NCBI RefSeq assembly: GCF_018069755.1
Contig: NZ_JAGQDE010000019.1
Span: 1 to 64,000, forward strand
Direction of reading: 5' to 3'
Origin: Ideonella aquatica
GTDB taxonomy: Bacteria; Pseudomonadota; Gammaproteobacteria; Burkholderiales; Burkholderiaceae_C
Length of the DNA: 64,000 nucleotides
The translations under genes were made by a program, and so were the position numbers. The notes beneath the pieces are model-generated. The model worked only from the letters and a program-made list of their open reading frames with translations. It searched no databases and was not told where the DNA came from. The number at the start of each line of letters is the position of its first letter. Position 1 is the first letter of the stretch. This document shows, one piece after another, positions 51,579 through 60,515 of this stretch.

Positions 51579-52589
51579 ATGAGCCACCAGATCCGCCGCG
51601 GGGTCAGCCTCTACAGCTTCCAGAACGACACCTTCCTGCGCCACATGACGCTGGAGGACTGCGTGCGCACCTGCGCCGAGATCGGCGCACTGGGCATCGA
51701 AGTGGTGGGCGAACAAAGCTTCACCGGCTGGCCCGAGGTCGGCATGCCCACCGCCGAGGTCGCCCGCTGGCACGCGCTGATGGAGCGCTACGGCACCACC
51801 CCGGTTTGCCACGACTTCATGCTGGACTACAAGCGCGTCAAGGGCCAGGTCATGCCCTTTGCCGAGCAGGTGGCCAGCGTGAAGAAGGACATCGACTTCG
51901 GCGCCGCGCTGGGCATGCGCTTTATCCGCTCGCTGGTGTCGGTGGCGCCTGAGGTGCTGGTGGCCTGCGCCGGCTATGCCGAGGACAAGGGCATCACCAT
52001 CCTGCTGGAGGTGCACGCACCGCTGCACTTTGACCACCCCTGGATCATCCGCCACGCCGAGGCCTACGAGCAGTCCGGCTCCCAGGCCCTGGGCTTCCTG
52101 CCTGACATGGGCATGTTCGTGCACCGCTTCCCGCGGGTCTGGAAGGAGCGCTTCGTCCGCAACGGTGTGCCCCGGCACATCGCTGATTACATCGAGCAGG
52201 CCTACCAGGACCGCGTGCTCAGCGAGTACGTGCTGCTGGATGTGCAGCAGATGGGCGGCACCGGCCCGGCGATCGCGATGGCCGAGACGCTGCGCCACAA
52301 CGCCGCCTTCGAGCCGAAGCGGATGCTCGACTTCATGCACCGCATCCACAACATCCACGGCAAGTTCTACGAGATGACCGAGGACGACGTGGAGTACTCC
52401 ATCCCCTACGACGAGATCGTCGCGGTGCTGAAGCAGGGCGGCTACCAGGGCTACATCTGCTCCGAGTACGAAGGTAACCGCTGGATCGAGGACGCCCACC
52501 CGGTGCAATCGGTCGAGCAGGTCAAGCGCCAGCACCGCATGCTGTGCCGTCTGCTGGACGAGCCGATCCCTGCGGCGCTGCAGGCCTGA
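51579..52589 (+). CDS. C-glycoside deglycosidase-like alpha subunit 2 (TIM barrel)
   Basis: A 336-residue barrel. ATG 51579 is chosen because the protein then aligns from its first residues with alpha 1 (Arg-Arg-Gly-Val-Ser-Leu-Tyr-Ser-Phe-Gln); ATG 51546, overlapping the previous stop, would add 11 residues. The complete expected metal set is present: E144, D176, H260 (Asn-Ile-His-Gly-Lys-Phe-Tyr) and E296 (Cys-Ser-Glu-Tyr-Glu-Gly-Asn-Arg-Trp). It resembles alpha 1 over its full length. Its beta partner follows after 19 bases. It is the most canonical of the three pairs. Confidence 0.75.
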   Translation: MSHQIRRGVSLYSFQNDTFLRHMTLEDCVRTCAEIGALGIEVVGEQSFTGWPEVGMPTAEVARWHALMERYGTTPVCHDFMLDYKRVKGQVMPFAEQVASVKKDIDFGAALGMRFIRSLVSVAPEVLVACAGYAEDKGITILLEVHAPLHFDHPWIIRHAEAYEQSGSQALGFLPDMGMFVHRFPRVWKERFVRNGVPRHIADYIEQAYQDRVLSEYVLLDVQQMGGTGPAIAMAETLRHNAAFEPKRMLDFMHRIHNIHGKFYEMTEDDVEYSIPYDEIVAVLKQGGYQGYICSEYEGNRWIEDAHPVQSVEQVKRQHRMLCRLLDEPIPAALQA

Positions 52590-52608
52590 ACGCCAAGGAG
52601 AACACCCC

Positions 52609-53001
52609 ATGATGGATCAGCACATGCTCTGCGACGACGGCTTCGAGAACGTCGTCGAGGGCGGGCACACCACCGGCTTCGCGCTGCTGGCGCGCCTGCC
52701 CTATTACCGCGGCCTGGGCCTGTCGATGGTCGAGGACATCGCCGTCTCGATCGACGGCCAGGCCGTGCCGCGCGAGGCCGTGCGCCTGGCACTGCGCGGC
52801 CGCAGCTGGAGCCTCGACGAGATGGAGCACTGCTTCGACGAGAAGTGGAACTTCGGCGAGAAGGCACGCGTCGTCATCGCCCGTCCGGGCGGCCTCGCAC
52901 CCGGTCAGCACCAGGTCGATCTGGCGATCCGCTACCGCGTCTCCTACCTGCCTTTCGTGCCCACCACGCGCACCGGACGGCCCCTTTCCCTGGCGGCCTG
53001 A
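52609..53001 (+). CDS. C-glycoside deglycosidase-like beta subunit 2 (DUF6379)
   Basis: A 130-residue protein behind AAGGAG. It shares with beta 1 the Tyr-Tyr-Arg-Gly-Leu-Gly-Leu, Met-Val-Glu-Asp, Val-Ser-Ile-Asp-Gly-Gln-Ala-Val-Pro-Arg-Glu and Arg-Val-Ser-Tyr-Leu-Pro-Phe blocks. It pairs with alpha 2 and is followed 25 bases later by beta 3, so two beta genes lie side by side. Confidence 0.75.
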   Translation: MMDQHMLCDDGFENVVEGGHTTGFALLARLPYYRGLGLSMVEDIAVSIDGQAVPREAVRLALRGRSWSLDEMEHCFDEKWNFGEKARVVIARPGGLAPGQHQVDLAIRYRVSYLPFVPTTRTGRPLSLAA

Positions 53002-53026
53002 GCCGCCCAACGTCATAGAACCTGCC

Positions 53027-53425
53027 ATGGCCCGCTTCTTCAAGAACGCCTTCAGCGACTACCTGATCACCCCCGAGGACTCCCGCATCACGCCCGAGGG
53101 CCTGGTGCTGGACCTTCGCCTGCCCTGGTACCGCTCGCTGCCGCTGTCGGTGGTGATGCCCACCCAGCTGCTGGTCGACGGCCAGAACGTGCCGCTGGAC
53201 GGCGCCACCGTCGAATATGAAGGCCGGCGCTACACACTGGCCGAGCTGCCGGAGCAGACCTCGGTCTTCTGGTTCATTCAGGACTCGGTGCTGCTGCATG
53301 TGCCCACGCCGCAGCCTTTGGCGGCCGGAGCGCACCACGTGGTCGTCACGCTGAACTTGTACCCGCCCTACATCCCGATGCTGACCCATGTGACCCGCGG
53401 CGACGCGCAGGTCCAGGCCGCCTGA
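53027..53425 (+). CDS. Divergent DUF6379-type beta subunit 3
   Basis: A 132-residue protein with the same outline as beta 1 and 2 (Pro-Trp-Tyr-Arg-Ser-Leu-Pro-Leu-Ser, Val-Asp-Gly-Gln-Asn-Val-Pro-Leu, a late Val-Thr-Leu-Asn-Leu-Tyr-Pro-Pro-Tyr strand) but much changed in between. The gene order here is beta then alpha, the reverse of the other pairs. It is probably the partner of alpha 3, and the differences suggest another aglycone or linkage. Confidence 0.65.
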   Translation: MARFFKNAFSDYLITPEDSRITPEGLVLDLRLPWYRSLPLSVVMPTQLLVDGQNVPLDGATVEYEGRRYTLAELPEQTSVFWFIQDSVLLHVPTPQPLAAGAHHVVVTLNLYPPYIPMLTHVTRGDAQVQAA

Positions 53426-53460
53426 GGGCGCGCCACCTCCACCGCACAGACGCATTGACC

Positions 53461-54492
53461 ATGAACGCACCCCAGACCACCGCCGCGCCCAAGGGCTTCC
53501 AGCTCGGCTCCACGCTGTACAGCTTCACCAACGAGTGGCATGAGCGCCGCTACGGTTTCGAGGACCTGATCGCCGAAGTGGCCAAGCGCCAGCTCGGCCC
53601 GGGCCTGGAGATCATCGGCTTCTCCAGCATCCGCGGCTTTCCGAACGTCAGCGACGACTTCGCCGCCCGCTTCAAGGACCTGATGGCGAAGTACGGCCTG
53701 ACGCCCAGCTGCCTGAGCATCAACGCCGACATGGCCATCCGCCGCGGCACGATGATGAGCATCGACGAGGCCGTGGCCTACCACGCGCCGCAGATCGAGG
53801 CCGCCGCCAAGATGGGCTTCCCGACCATCCGCTGCCAGTTCGCCGCGCCGGTGGAGGTGATCATCCGCCTGCTGCCGCTGCTGGAGAAGCACGGCATCAA
53901 GATCGGCCCCGAGGTGCATGCGCCGCTGAACCCCAGCTCGCCGCCGGTGATGGCCTGGCGCGAGGCCTATGCCAAGGCCAACTCGCCGCTGCTGGGCTTC
54001 GTGCCCGACTTCGGCTGCTGCGCCAGCCGGCTGCCCGCCACCTACATCGCCAACCTGCGCCGCCAGGAGCTGCCCGAAGACCTGATCCAGCTGGCGCTGG
54101 AGGTGTGGCAATTGCCCAAGGACGCCGGCTGGAAGCGCCAGGAGTTCTCCCGCCGTGTCGAGCCGCTGAACGCCGACCCGGCCGATGTCAGTGCGCTGGC
54201 GGTGATGTTCAACATCCTCAGCCCCGGCACCGCCGAGATGTGGAAGGAGATCATGCCGCAGGTGGTGCATGTGCACGGCAAGTTCTACGACTTCGACGAG
54301 AACGGCGACGAGGCCTCGATCGACTACAACAGCATCCTGCCCGTGTTCCACGACGGCGGCTTCACCGGCTTCATGTCCAGCGAGTGGGAGGGCCACCTCT
54401 ACATGCGCAACGTCGATGCCTTCGAGATGGTGGCCAAGCACCAGGCCCAGGCGCGGCGCGTGATCGCCAAGCACACCGGAGCCGCCGCGTGA
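53461..54492 (+). CDS. C-glycoside deglycosidase-like alpha subunit 3 (TIM barrel)
   Basis: A 343-residue barrel from ATG 53461. It keeps E151 (Glu-Val-His-Ala-Pro), D183 (Val-Pro-Asp-Phe-Gly), H272 (Val-His-Gly-Lys-Phe-Tyr) and E308 (Ser-Ser-Glu-Trp-Glu-Gly). It differs from alpha 1 and 2 in the N-terminal half and has Trp-Glu-Gly-His where they have Tyr-Glu-Gly-Asn-Arg-Trp. It is probably active on a different glycoside. Its stop overlaps the next GTG start. Confidence 0.7.
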   Translation: MNAPQTTAAPKGFQLGSTLYSFTNEWHERRYGFEDLIAEVAKRQLGPGLEIIGFSSIRGFPNVSDDFAARFKDLMAKYGLTPSCLSINADMAIRRGTMMSIDEAVAYHAPQIEAAAKMGFPTIRCQFAAPVEVIIRLLPLLEKHGIKIGPEVHAPLNPSSPPVMAWREAYAKANSPLLGFVPDFGCCASRLPATYIANLRRQELPEDLIQLALEVWQLPKDAGWKRQEFSRRVEPLNADPADVSALAVMFNILSPGTAEMWKEIMPQVVHVHGKFYDFDENGDEASIDYNSILPVFHDGGFTGFMSSEWEGHLYMRNVDAFEMVAKHQAQARRVIAKHTGAAA

Positions 54493-55457
54493 GCCAGATA
54501 GGAGTACCGCTCGCGGGGCGGTCGCTGCGCTATGCGTACATGGACCACTGGCGCGTCGACACGCCCCAGGGTCCGCTGTCGCAGTACAGCTCGGTGGAGC
54601 GCTTTGACGCATTCCTGAAGCAGATCGCCGGCGTGGGCTACGAGGCCATCGAGACCTTCGACTTCCACCTGCCGGTGCTGCGCGATCTGTTCGGCTCGCT
54701 CGAGGCTGCGCGCGCTCACATGCAAAGCCGCGGCATCGACCGCGTGCTGAGCCTGTTCCACGCGGTGATGTACGACCGCCGGCAGAGCGCGCCCGAGGTG
54801 CGCAGCACCCACGACCGCATCGCCGGCTATGCCGAGTACATCATGAAGAGCAGCGCCGGCCTGGGCGTGCAGAACTTCATCGTGATGCCGGTGGGCCTGT
54901 ACTTCGACGTCGAGCCGGTCACCGACGACAAGCTGCGCGCCTGCGCCGAGTTGTGGAATCGCGTCGGCCAGATGACGCTGGAAGGCTACGGCATCAAGAC
55001 CTGCTGCCACCACGAGTTCTTCTGCGGCATCCGCAGCGCCGAGCAGCTGCGCAAGTTCTACGACTGGACCGACCCGCGTTATGTGTTCCTGTGCCTGGAC
55101 ACGGCACAGCACGTGATCGCCGGCGTCGACCCAGTGGATCTGTTCATCCAGCGCCGTGAGCGCGTGGCCGCCTTCCACCTGAAGGACACCCACCACGTCG
55201 ATACGAACGGTGACTACCGCCGCAAGCCCGACGCCGAGGTGATGGCGCCCACCACCGACCGCTGGTTCTACGAGATGGGCACCGAGGGCGGCCTGGTCGA
55301 CTTTCCGGCGCTGTATGGCGCGATGAAGGACACGAACTGGGCCGGCTGGGTGGGCGTGGAGCACGACAAGGCCGATGTCGGCGGCGGCAACTACCCCGAG
55401 AGCACGGCCCTTGCGGCCTGGTATATCCGCAACGTGCTGAGGCCCATCCATGATTAA
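54489..55457 (+). CDS. Sugar phosphate isomerase/epimerase-like TIM-barrel protein
   Basis: GTG 54489 overlaps the alpha-3 stop (GTGA), giving 322 residues; an alternative start is Met at 54540. Likely metal ligands are the Glu in His-His-Glu-Phe-Phe, the Asp in Cys-Leu-Asp-Thr-Ala-Gln-His, the His in Phe-His-Leu-Lys-Asp-Thr-His-His and the Glu in Gly-Val-Glu-His-Asp-Lys. The style is that of IolE/IolI-type isomerases and dehydratases. It probably acts on the keto- or anhydro-sugar released by the deglycosidases. It overlaps the next gene by eight bases. Confidence 0.7.
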   Translation: MSQIGVPLAGRSLRYAYMDHWRVDTPQGPLSQYSSVERFDAFLKQIAGVGYEAIETFDFHLPVLRDLFGSLEAARAHMQSRGIDRVLSLFHAVMYDRRQSAPEVRSTHDRIAGYAEYIMKSSAGLGVQNFIVMPVGLYFDVEPVTDDKLRACAELWNRVGQMTLEGYGIKTCCHHEFFCGIRSAEQLRKFYDWTDPRYVFLCLDTAQHVIAGVDPVDLFIQRRERVAAFHLKDTHHVDTNGDYRRKPDAEVMAPTTDRWFYEMGTEGGLVDFPALYGAMKDTNWAGWVGVEHDKADVGGGNYPESTALAAWYIRNVLRPIHD

Positions 55458-56409
55458 GTGGGGATATGCGATCAACCAGTGGAAGGCCGGCTTCACCGGC
55501 TTTGCCCGCCTGGAACATCATGAACGCGCACTGAAGGTGACGTCCGCCTGCGGCTTTGACGCCATCGAGCTGAGCGCCGGCACCGGCCGCTGGGACCCGA
55601 TGGGCCGGCCCGAGAACGTCCTGATCAACTTCGGCTCGGTCGACCACTTCAAGCTGACGTTGCGCGACTGGGGCATCCACCGCATCAGCAGCCTGTTCTT
55701 CGACCCGCTGCAGATGAGCTTCGAGGAACTTCACCATGGCCTGGACTGCACCGACCCGGCGCAGCACGCGCTGCTGCTGCAGCAGGCCGAGGTCTTCGCC
55801 CGCTTCCTGGCCGAGATCGGTGGCGAGGTGCTGGTGGTCCGCGCGCTGCCGCCCTATGGCCGCCATGGTGGACTCAGCGCCGAACGGCAAGCCGCCGCCG
55901 CGGCCTGCTGGAACGCGGTGGGGGCGATGACCGCCGCGCTGGGCGTGAAGACCGTGCTGCACCTGGACGCGCTGTCGGCGCTGCGCAGCATGGACGAGGT
56001 CGAGGCCTGGCTGCAGCAGCTGGACCCCGCCACCGTGGGCCTGGCGCTGGACACCGCCGAGCTGACCATCGCCGGACACGACGTGACGGCCTGGTACCGG
56101 CGCTTCCAGGCGCGCGTCTGGCACATCCACCTGAAGGATGCGCTGGCGGTCGACACCGACGGCGAGTACCGCGCCCCCAACGCCGAGCGCGCGCTGATGC
56201 TGGCTGGCGGCCAGCGCGGCGTGCAACGCTGGTTTGGCGAACTGGGCAGCGGCCTGGTGGACTGGACCGCCTTCATGACGGCGCTGCGCGAAACCGGCTA
56301 CGCCGGCTGGCTGATCGTCGAAAGCGACAAGGGCCCCGCGCCCCAGGCCGCCGCCATGATGCACAACGCCTGGACGGTGCGGCATGTGCTGCAGCCGCTG
56401 CTGGCCTGA
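55450..56409 (+). CDS. Sugar phosphate isomerase/epimerase-like TIM-barrel protein
   Basis: A 319-residue barrel translated from an ATG inside the end of the previous gene. It is distantly alike to the previous protein: His-Leu-Asp at the first metal position (Asp instead of Glu), Ala-Leu-Asp-Thr-Ala-Glu, His-Ile-His-Leu-Lys-Asp-Ala and Ile-Val-Glu-Ser-Asp-Lys. The tight coupling suggests the two act together, in sequence or as a heteromer. The substrate is unknown. Confidence 0.68.
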   Translation: MIKWGYAINQWKAGFTGFARLEHHERALKVTSACGFDAIELSAGTGRWDPMGRPENVLINFGSVDHFKLTLRDWGIHRISSLFFDPLQMSFEELHHGLDCTDPAQHALLLQQAEVFARFLAEIGGEVLVVRALPPYGRHGGLSAERQAAAAACWNAVGAMTAALGVKTVLHLDALSALRSMDEVEAWLQQLDPATVGLALDTAELTIAGHDVTAWYRRFQARVWHIHLKDALAVDTDGEYRAPNAERALMLAGGQRGVQRWFGELGSGLVDWTAFMTALRETGYAGWLIVESDKGPAPQAAAMMHNAWTVRHVLQPLLA

Positions 56410-56433
56410 ACCCTTCACGAACGAGAACACCCC

Positions 56434-57216
56434 ATGCAACTCTGCGCGGTCATTGAAGACCTGTACATGTTCAACGAAGCCGGCGACATCCCGGCGCGCA
56501 TCCGCGCCGCCGCCGCGGCCGGCTTGAAGAAGGTCGAGTTCCACATGTGGAACCAGGTGGATCTGGACGCGGTCGCGGCTGCGCTGCAGGAGACCGGCGT
56601 CCAGCTGAAGAGCATCACCGTGGGCCCGCGGGTGGGCTGCGTGGACCGCAGCAAGACCGACTTCATCGTGGAGGCGCTGGAGCGCACCATCGTCGCCTGC
56701 CGGCGCCTGGGTGCGACCGACATGGTGATCGCCGGTGGCCCGGCGCTGAAGGGCGTCTCGGCCGCCGAGCAGCACGACGCGATGGTGCACAACCTGAAGC
56801 ACCTGGCCCCGGTCGCCGCCGCGGCCGGCATGCGCCTGCTGCTCGAGCCGCTGAACACCCGCATCGACCACCCGGGCTTCTTCATGGCCTCGGCCATCGA
56901 GGGCCTGGACATCGTCGAAGCCGTGAACCACCCGGCGGTGCGTCTGCTGTACGACGCGTACCACGCCGCAGTGATGGGCGAGGACCACCGCCAGATCCTG
57001 CAGCGCGCCCACCTGATCGGCTACGTGCAGGTGGCCGACACCAACGGCCGCCACGAACCCGGCACCGGCACCATCGACTGGGCCACCTGGCTGGCCGACC
57101 TGACCGCCGCCGGCTACACCGGCGACATCGGCCTGGAGTACCGCCCGAGCAACGGCACCCTGGCCTCGCTGCAGCGCACGCGCGAGGTCTTCGGCATCGC
57201 GGGGGCCGCGGCGTGA
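56434..57216 (+). CDS. Hydroxypyruvate-isomerase-like TIM-barrel protein (Hyi family)
   Basis: A 260-residue barrel. It carries the Hyi/OtnI-type motifs Leu-Glu-Pro-Leu-Asn, Tyr-Asp-Ala-Tyr-His, Val-Gln-Val-Ala-Asp ... Gly-Arg-His-Glu-Pro-Gly-Thr-Gly and Gly-Leu-Glu-Tyr-Arg-Pro. Family members isomerise hydroxypyruvate and tartronate semialdehyde or 2-oxo-tetronates. Here it may process a small fragment of the sugar. It is followed, with four-base overlap, by a paralogue. Confidence 0.75.
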   Translation: MQLCAVIEDLYMFNEAGDIPARIRAAAAAGLKKVEFHMWNQVDLDAVAAALQETGVQLKSITVGPRVGCVDRSKTDFIVEALERTIVACRRLGATDMVIAGGPALKGVSAAEQHDAMVHNLKHLAPVAAAAGMRLLLEPLNTRIDHPGFFMASAIEGLDIVEAVNHPAVRLLYDAYHAAVMGEDHRQILQRAHLIGYVQVADTNGRHEPGTGTIDWATWLADLTAAGYTGDIGLEYRPSNGTLASLQRTREVFGIAGAAA

Positions 57217-58004
57217 AGCTGATCCCCTGCATCGAGATGCTCTACAAGGCCGAGCATCCTGCCTTCCTCGACCGCTTTCGCGCGGCCCAGGCCGATGGCT
57301 TCGACGCCGTGGACACCTGGCTCTGGCGCGACAAACCGATCGATGCCATGGTCGATGTGGTGGCCGAGACCGGCGTGCAGGTCTCCAGCCTGTGCGCCGA
57401 CCCGCGCGCCAGCCTGGTCCAACCGGCCGAGCACGCCACCGTGCTGGGCGCCGTGCGTGATGCGGTGCCGGTGGCGCGGCGCGTGAACAGCCAACTGAAG
57501 GGTGCCGGGCCGGCCGCCCGCATCATCCTGGCCTCGGGCTTCTCGGTGCCCGGCGTGGCCGAGGCCGAGCAGCGCGCCAACATCGTCGGCGTCCTGCGCG
57601 AGGCCGCCCGCATCGCCGCCGATGGCGGCGTCGAGCTGCTGCTGGAGCCGGTGCACATGGTCATCGGCGGCAACCTGATGGCGGTGCACGCCGTGCGCCA
57701 GGGCCTGGACATCGTCGAGGCGGTGGACCACCCGGCGCTGCGCCTGCTGGCCGACGTCTACCACGGCGCTGTCAGTGGCGAGACCTTCGCCCAGGCCTTT
57801 GCCGATCGCACCGAGTTGATCAGCCATGTGCAGGTGGCCGACTTTGAGGGCCGCCATGAACCCGGCACCGGCCAGCTCGACTGGTCGGGTCTGCTGCCGC
57901 TGCTGCGCCAGCGCGGCTACACCGGCGCCATCGGCCTGGAGTACCTGCCCACGCTGCCTATCGATCAATCGCTGGCGCTGACGCGCCGCCACCTGGGCCT
58001 GTGA
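57213..58004 (+). CDS. Hydroxypyruvate-isomerase-like TIM-barrel protein, second copy
   Basis: GTG 57213 overlaps the previous stop (GTGA); 263 residues. It shares the Leu-Glu-Pro-Val-His, Asp-Val-Tyr-His-Gly, Val-Gln-Val-Ala-Asp-Phe-Glu-Gly-Arg-His-Glu-Pro-Gly-Thr-Gly and Gly-Leu-Glu-Tyr-Leu-Pro blocks with the gene before it, so the two arose by duplication. Asn in the first motif is His here, and the N-terminal half differs strongly, suggesting different substrates. Confidence 0.72.
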   Translation: MKLIPCIEMLYKAEHPAFLDRFRAAQADGFDAVDTWLWRDKPIDAMVDVVAETGVQVSSLCADPRASLVQPAEHATVLGAVRDAVPVARRVNSQLKGAGPAARIILASGFSVPGVAEAEQRANIVGVLREAARIAADGGVELLLEPVHMVIGGNLMAVHAVRQGLDIVEAVDHPALRLLADVYHGAVSGETFAQAFADRTELISHVQVADFEGRHEPGTGQLDWSGLLPLLRQRGYTGAIGLEYLPTLPIDQSLALTRRHLGL

Positions 58005-58026
58005 GCCCGCCAAGGAACACCCACGC

Positions 58027-58803
58027 ATGAACACGCCCATGCCTGCCACCGCCGATCTGGCCGCCCACATCGCCGCCCTGGAAGCCCGCGTCGCCCGCGC
58101 CGAAGCGCGCGGCGAGGTGGAGAACCTGTTCTCCAACTACATGCACCTGCACAACGGCTACGAGGACGCCCGGATCATCGACATGTGGGTCAAGCCCGGT
58201 ACGCCGGGCATGCGCGCCCAGTACTCGAACAAGGGCATCTACACGAGCTGGGAGACGATCACCGAATACCACCGCGGCCGCCCCTCGCCGGTGGGCAAGC
58301 TGCTGCTGCACTACAGCACCACGCCGTCGATCCAGGTGGCGGCCGATGGCCGCAGCGCGCGCGGCATCTGGATCGTCGGTGGGGTGGAGTCGGGACTGAC
58401 CGATCCCGCCCAGGCCGCCAATGCGCCCGACTTCCTGTACGAGAAGGATCTGGTCAACGGCCAGAAGGTCTGGGCCCACTGGGTGGCCATGAAGTACGAG
58501 ATGCATGCGCTGCTGCAGGACGGCGTCTGGAAGATCTGGCGCTTCCGCTGCTTCGAGGTCTTCCGCGCGCCCTATGGCCGCAACTGGATCGACTTTGCCG
58601 CCTGCACCGAGGCCGTCCCCGACTTCCAGCGCTTCCACGAGAACCTGGCCTACTTCGGCCACGACGGCAAGCCGGTGTGGCTGCCCGACACCGACCGGCC
58701 CGCCGAGGACTTCTACCAGGCCTACAGCACCCAGACCGCGCAGGCCGTGGTGCCGCGTCCGCCCGCGCCCTACGACACCGACCCCGAGACCCCCGCCGCC
58801 TGA
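58027..58803 (+). CDS. SnoaL-like/NTF2-fold protein next to the GMC oxidase
   Basis: A 258-residue protein, longer than a minimal SnoaL domain. An N-terminal coiled helix (Ala-Ala-Leu-Glu-Ala-Arg-Val-Ala-Arg-Ala-Glu) leads into an NTF2-like fold (Glu-Asn-Leu-Phe-Ser-Asn-Tyr-Met-His-Leu-His; Trp-Lys-Ile-Trp-Arg-Phe-Arg) and an extended C-terminal tail. It lies 13 bases before the GMC oxidase gene. This neighbour pattern suggests it helps the oxidase or handles its product; no function is known. Confidence 0.65.
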   Translation: MNTPMPATADLAAHIAALEARVARAEARGEVENLFSNYMHLHNGYEDARIIDMWVKPGTPGMRAQYSNKGIYTSWETITEYHRGRPSPVGKLLLHYSTTPSIQVAADGRSARGIWIVGGVESGLTDPAQAANAPDFLYEKDLVNGQKVWAHWVAMKYEMHALLQDGVWKIWRFRCFEVFRAPYGRNWIDFAACTEAVPDFQRFHENLAYFGHDGKPVWLPDTDRPAEDFYQAYSTQTAQAVVPRPPAPYDTDPETPAA

Positions 58804-58816
58804 ACGGCTGTTGCCC

Positions 58817-60493
58817 ATGACCCAAGACCACTTCGACGCGATCGTCGTTGGCTCCGGTGCCACCGGCGGCATCGCCGCCAAGGAACTCACCGAGGCCGGC
58901 CTGAACGTGCTGGTGCTGGAGGCCGGCGGCCCGCTGCCCGAGGCCCAGTTCGAAGCCGCCGCCAAGGCCCAGTTCGCCGCCATCGGCTCCTGGGCCCGCA
59001 TCAAGGCCGGCCTGAGCGGCCAACACAAGCAGGCGCTGACCTCGTTCTACTCGCCCGAGAAGGCTTTCCTGTTCGTCAACGACAACGAGCACCCTTACGA
59101 GTCGCCGCAGGACTTCTACCTGTGGCTGCGCGGCAAGCAGGTGGGCGGGCGCTTCCTGTCCTGGGGGCGGGTGGCGCTGCGCATGTCGGACTACACCTTC
59201 AAGTTCAAGAGCCATGAAGGGCAGGGCTTCGACTGGCCGATCAGCTACGCCGATCTGGCGCCCTACTACGAGCAGGTCGAGCGCACGCTGGGCGTGGTGG
59301 GCAACGACGACGGCATCGACTACTGCCCGTCGGGCAGCTATGCCAAGGCCGCCGGCCTGAGCCGCGCCGAGCAGCAGTTCAAGCAGCGCGTCGAGGCCCG
59401 CTGGGGCGATGCCAAGGTCATGGCCTGGCGCTATGTGCGCAAGGAAGCCACGCCGGTCGATGCCAACGGCCACCGCACCACCGTGCCCCTGGCCGCCGCG
59501 GCCGCCACCGGGCGGCTGACGCTGCGCGCCCAGTCGCCGGTCGAGCGCGTCAACACCGATGCACGTACCGGCCGGGCCACCGGCGTCACCTACATCGACA
59601 AGGCCACCGGCACACGCCATGAGGCGCGTGCCAACGTGGTGATGCTGTGCGCCTCCACCATCGAGAGCATCCGCCTGCTGCTGAACTCGGGCGGCGGCCA
59701 GCACCCGCACGGCCTGGGCAATGCGTCGGGTCTGGTCGGGCGCTACTTCATGGACCAGATGCTGACGCTGGGCTTCGGCACCGTGCCGGGTTTCAAGGGC
59801 GGCGAGCTGGTGGACGGCACTTCGCCGGCCGACAACCACGGCGGCGTCTACATCCCGCGCTTCCGGCAACTGCGCCAGCCCGGTGAGCTGGGCTATGCCG
59901 GCGGCTTCAACATCCAGGGCATCGTCGGGCGGCCGATGCTGCCGCCGCACATGGACTCGGTCTTCGGCCTCACCGGCCACGGCGAGATCCTGCCGCACGC
60001 CGAAAACCAGGTGCGCCTGGCCGCCCGCCGCGACCGCCTGGGCGTGCCCATCCCCTCGGTCAGCGTGCGCCTGCGCGACAACGACCTGAAGCTGCTGCGC
60101 GACCAGGTCGAAACGCAGAAGGCGATGATGCAGGAGGCCGGCCTGTCGCCCGACTTCCTGATCAGCCCGCTGGGCATCGGCTCGGACGGCCCGTTCATGC
60201 CGAACAACAAGTGGTACGAGCGCCTGATGTTCCGCCTGGCCTACAAGCGCAGCGTGGCGGTGGGCGGTGCGATCCACGAGTGCGGCGGCGCCCGCATGGG
60301 CAGCGATCCGGCCAGCTCGGTGCTCAATGCGCACAACCAGGTCTGGGGCGCGCCCAATGTGTTCGTCACCGACAGCAGCTGCTTCGTGACCAACGGCACC
60401 TGCGGACCGACGCTGACCACGATGGCGCTGACCGCGCGCGCCTGCGCCTACATTGCCAGCGAGTACGGCCATTCGGCCGAACTGCGCGCCTGA
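58817..60493 (+). CDS. GMC-family FAD oxidoreductase, candidate C-glycoside 3-oxidase
   Basis: A 558-residue flavoprotein. The FAD motif is Val-Val-Gly-Ser-Gly-Ala-Thr-Gly-Gly near residue 10, with Glu-Ala-Gly-Gly after the second strand. The C-terminal catalytic pair is H487 (Ala-Ile-His-Glu-Cys-Gly-Gly-Ala-Arg-Met-Gly) and N526 (Val-Thr-Asn-Gly-Thr-Cys-Gly-Pro), the His/Asn arrangement of pyranose-2-oxidase-like GMC enzymes and of the bacterial FAD-dependent C-glycoside 3-oxidase CarA. There is no export signal. It likely oxidises the glycoside's C3 hydroxyl, the step needed before C-C cleavage by the alpha/beta deglycosidases upstream. A gluconate- or choline-type substrate is less likely in this setting. 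Confidence 0.82.
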   Translation: MTQDHFDAIVVGSGATGGIAAKELTEAGLNVLVLEAGGPLPEAQFEAAAKAQFAAIGSWARIKAGLSGQHKQALTSFYSPEKAFLFVNDNEHPYESPQDFYLWLRGKQVGGRFLSWGRVALRMSDYTFKFKSHEGQGFDWPISYADLAPYYEQVERTLGVVGNDDGIDYCPSGSYAKAAGLSRAEQQFKQRVEARWGDAKVMAWRYVRKEATPVDANGHRTTVPLAAAAATGRLTLRAQSPVERVNTDARTGRATGVTYIDKATGTRHEARANVVMLCASTIESIRLLLNSGGGQHPHGLGNASGLVGRYFMDQMLTLGFGTVPGFKGGELVDGTSPADNHGGVYIPRFRQLRQPGELGYAGGFNIQGIVGRPMLPPHMDSVFGLTGHGEILPHAENQVRLAARRDRLGVPIPSVSVRLRDNDLKLLRDQVETQKAMMQEAGLSPDFLISPLGIGSDGPFMPNNKWYERLMFRLAYKRSVAVGGAIHECGGARMGSDPASSVLNAHNQVWGAPNVFVTDSSCFVTNGTCGPTLTTMALTARACAYIASEYGHSAELRA

Positions 60494-60515
60494 TACGTAC
60501 AACACGGAGACAGCC

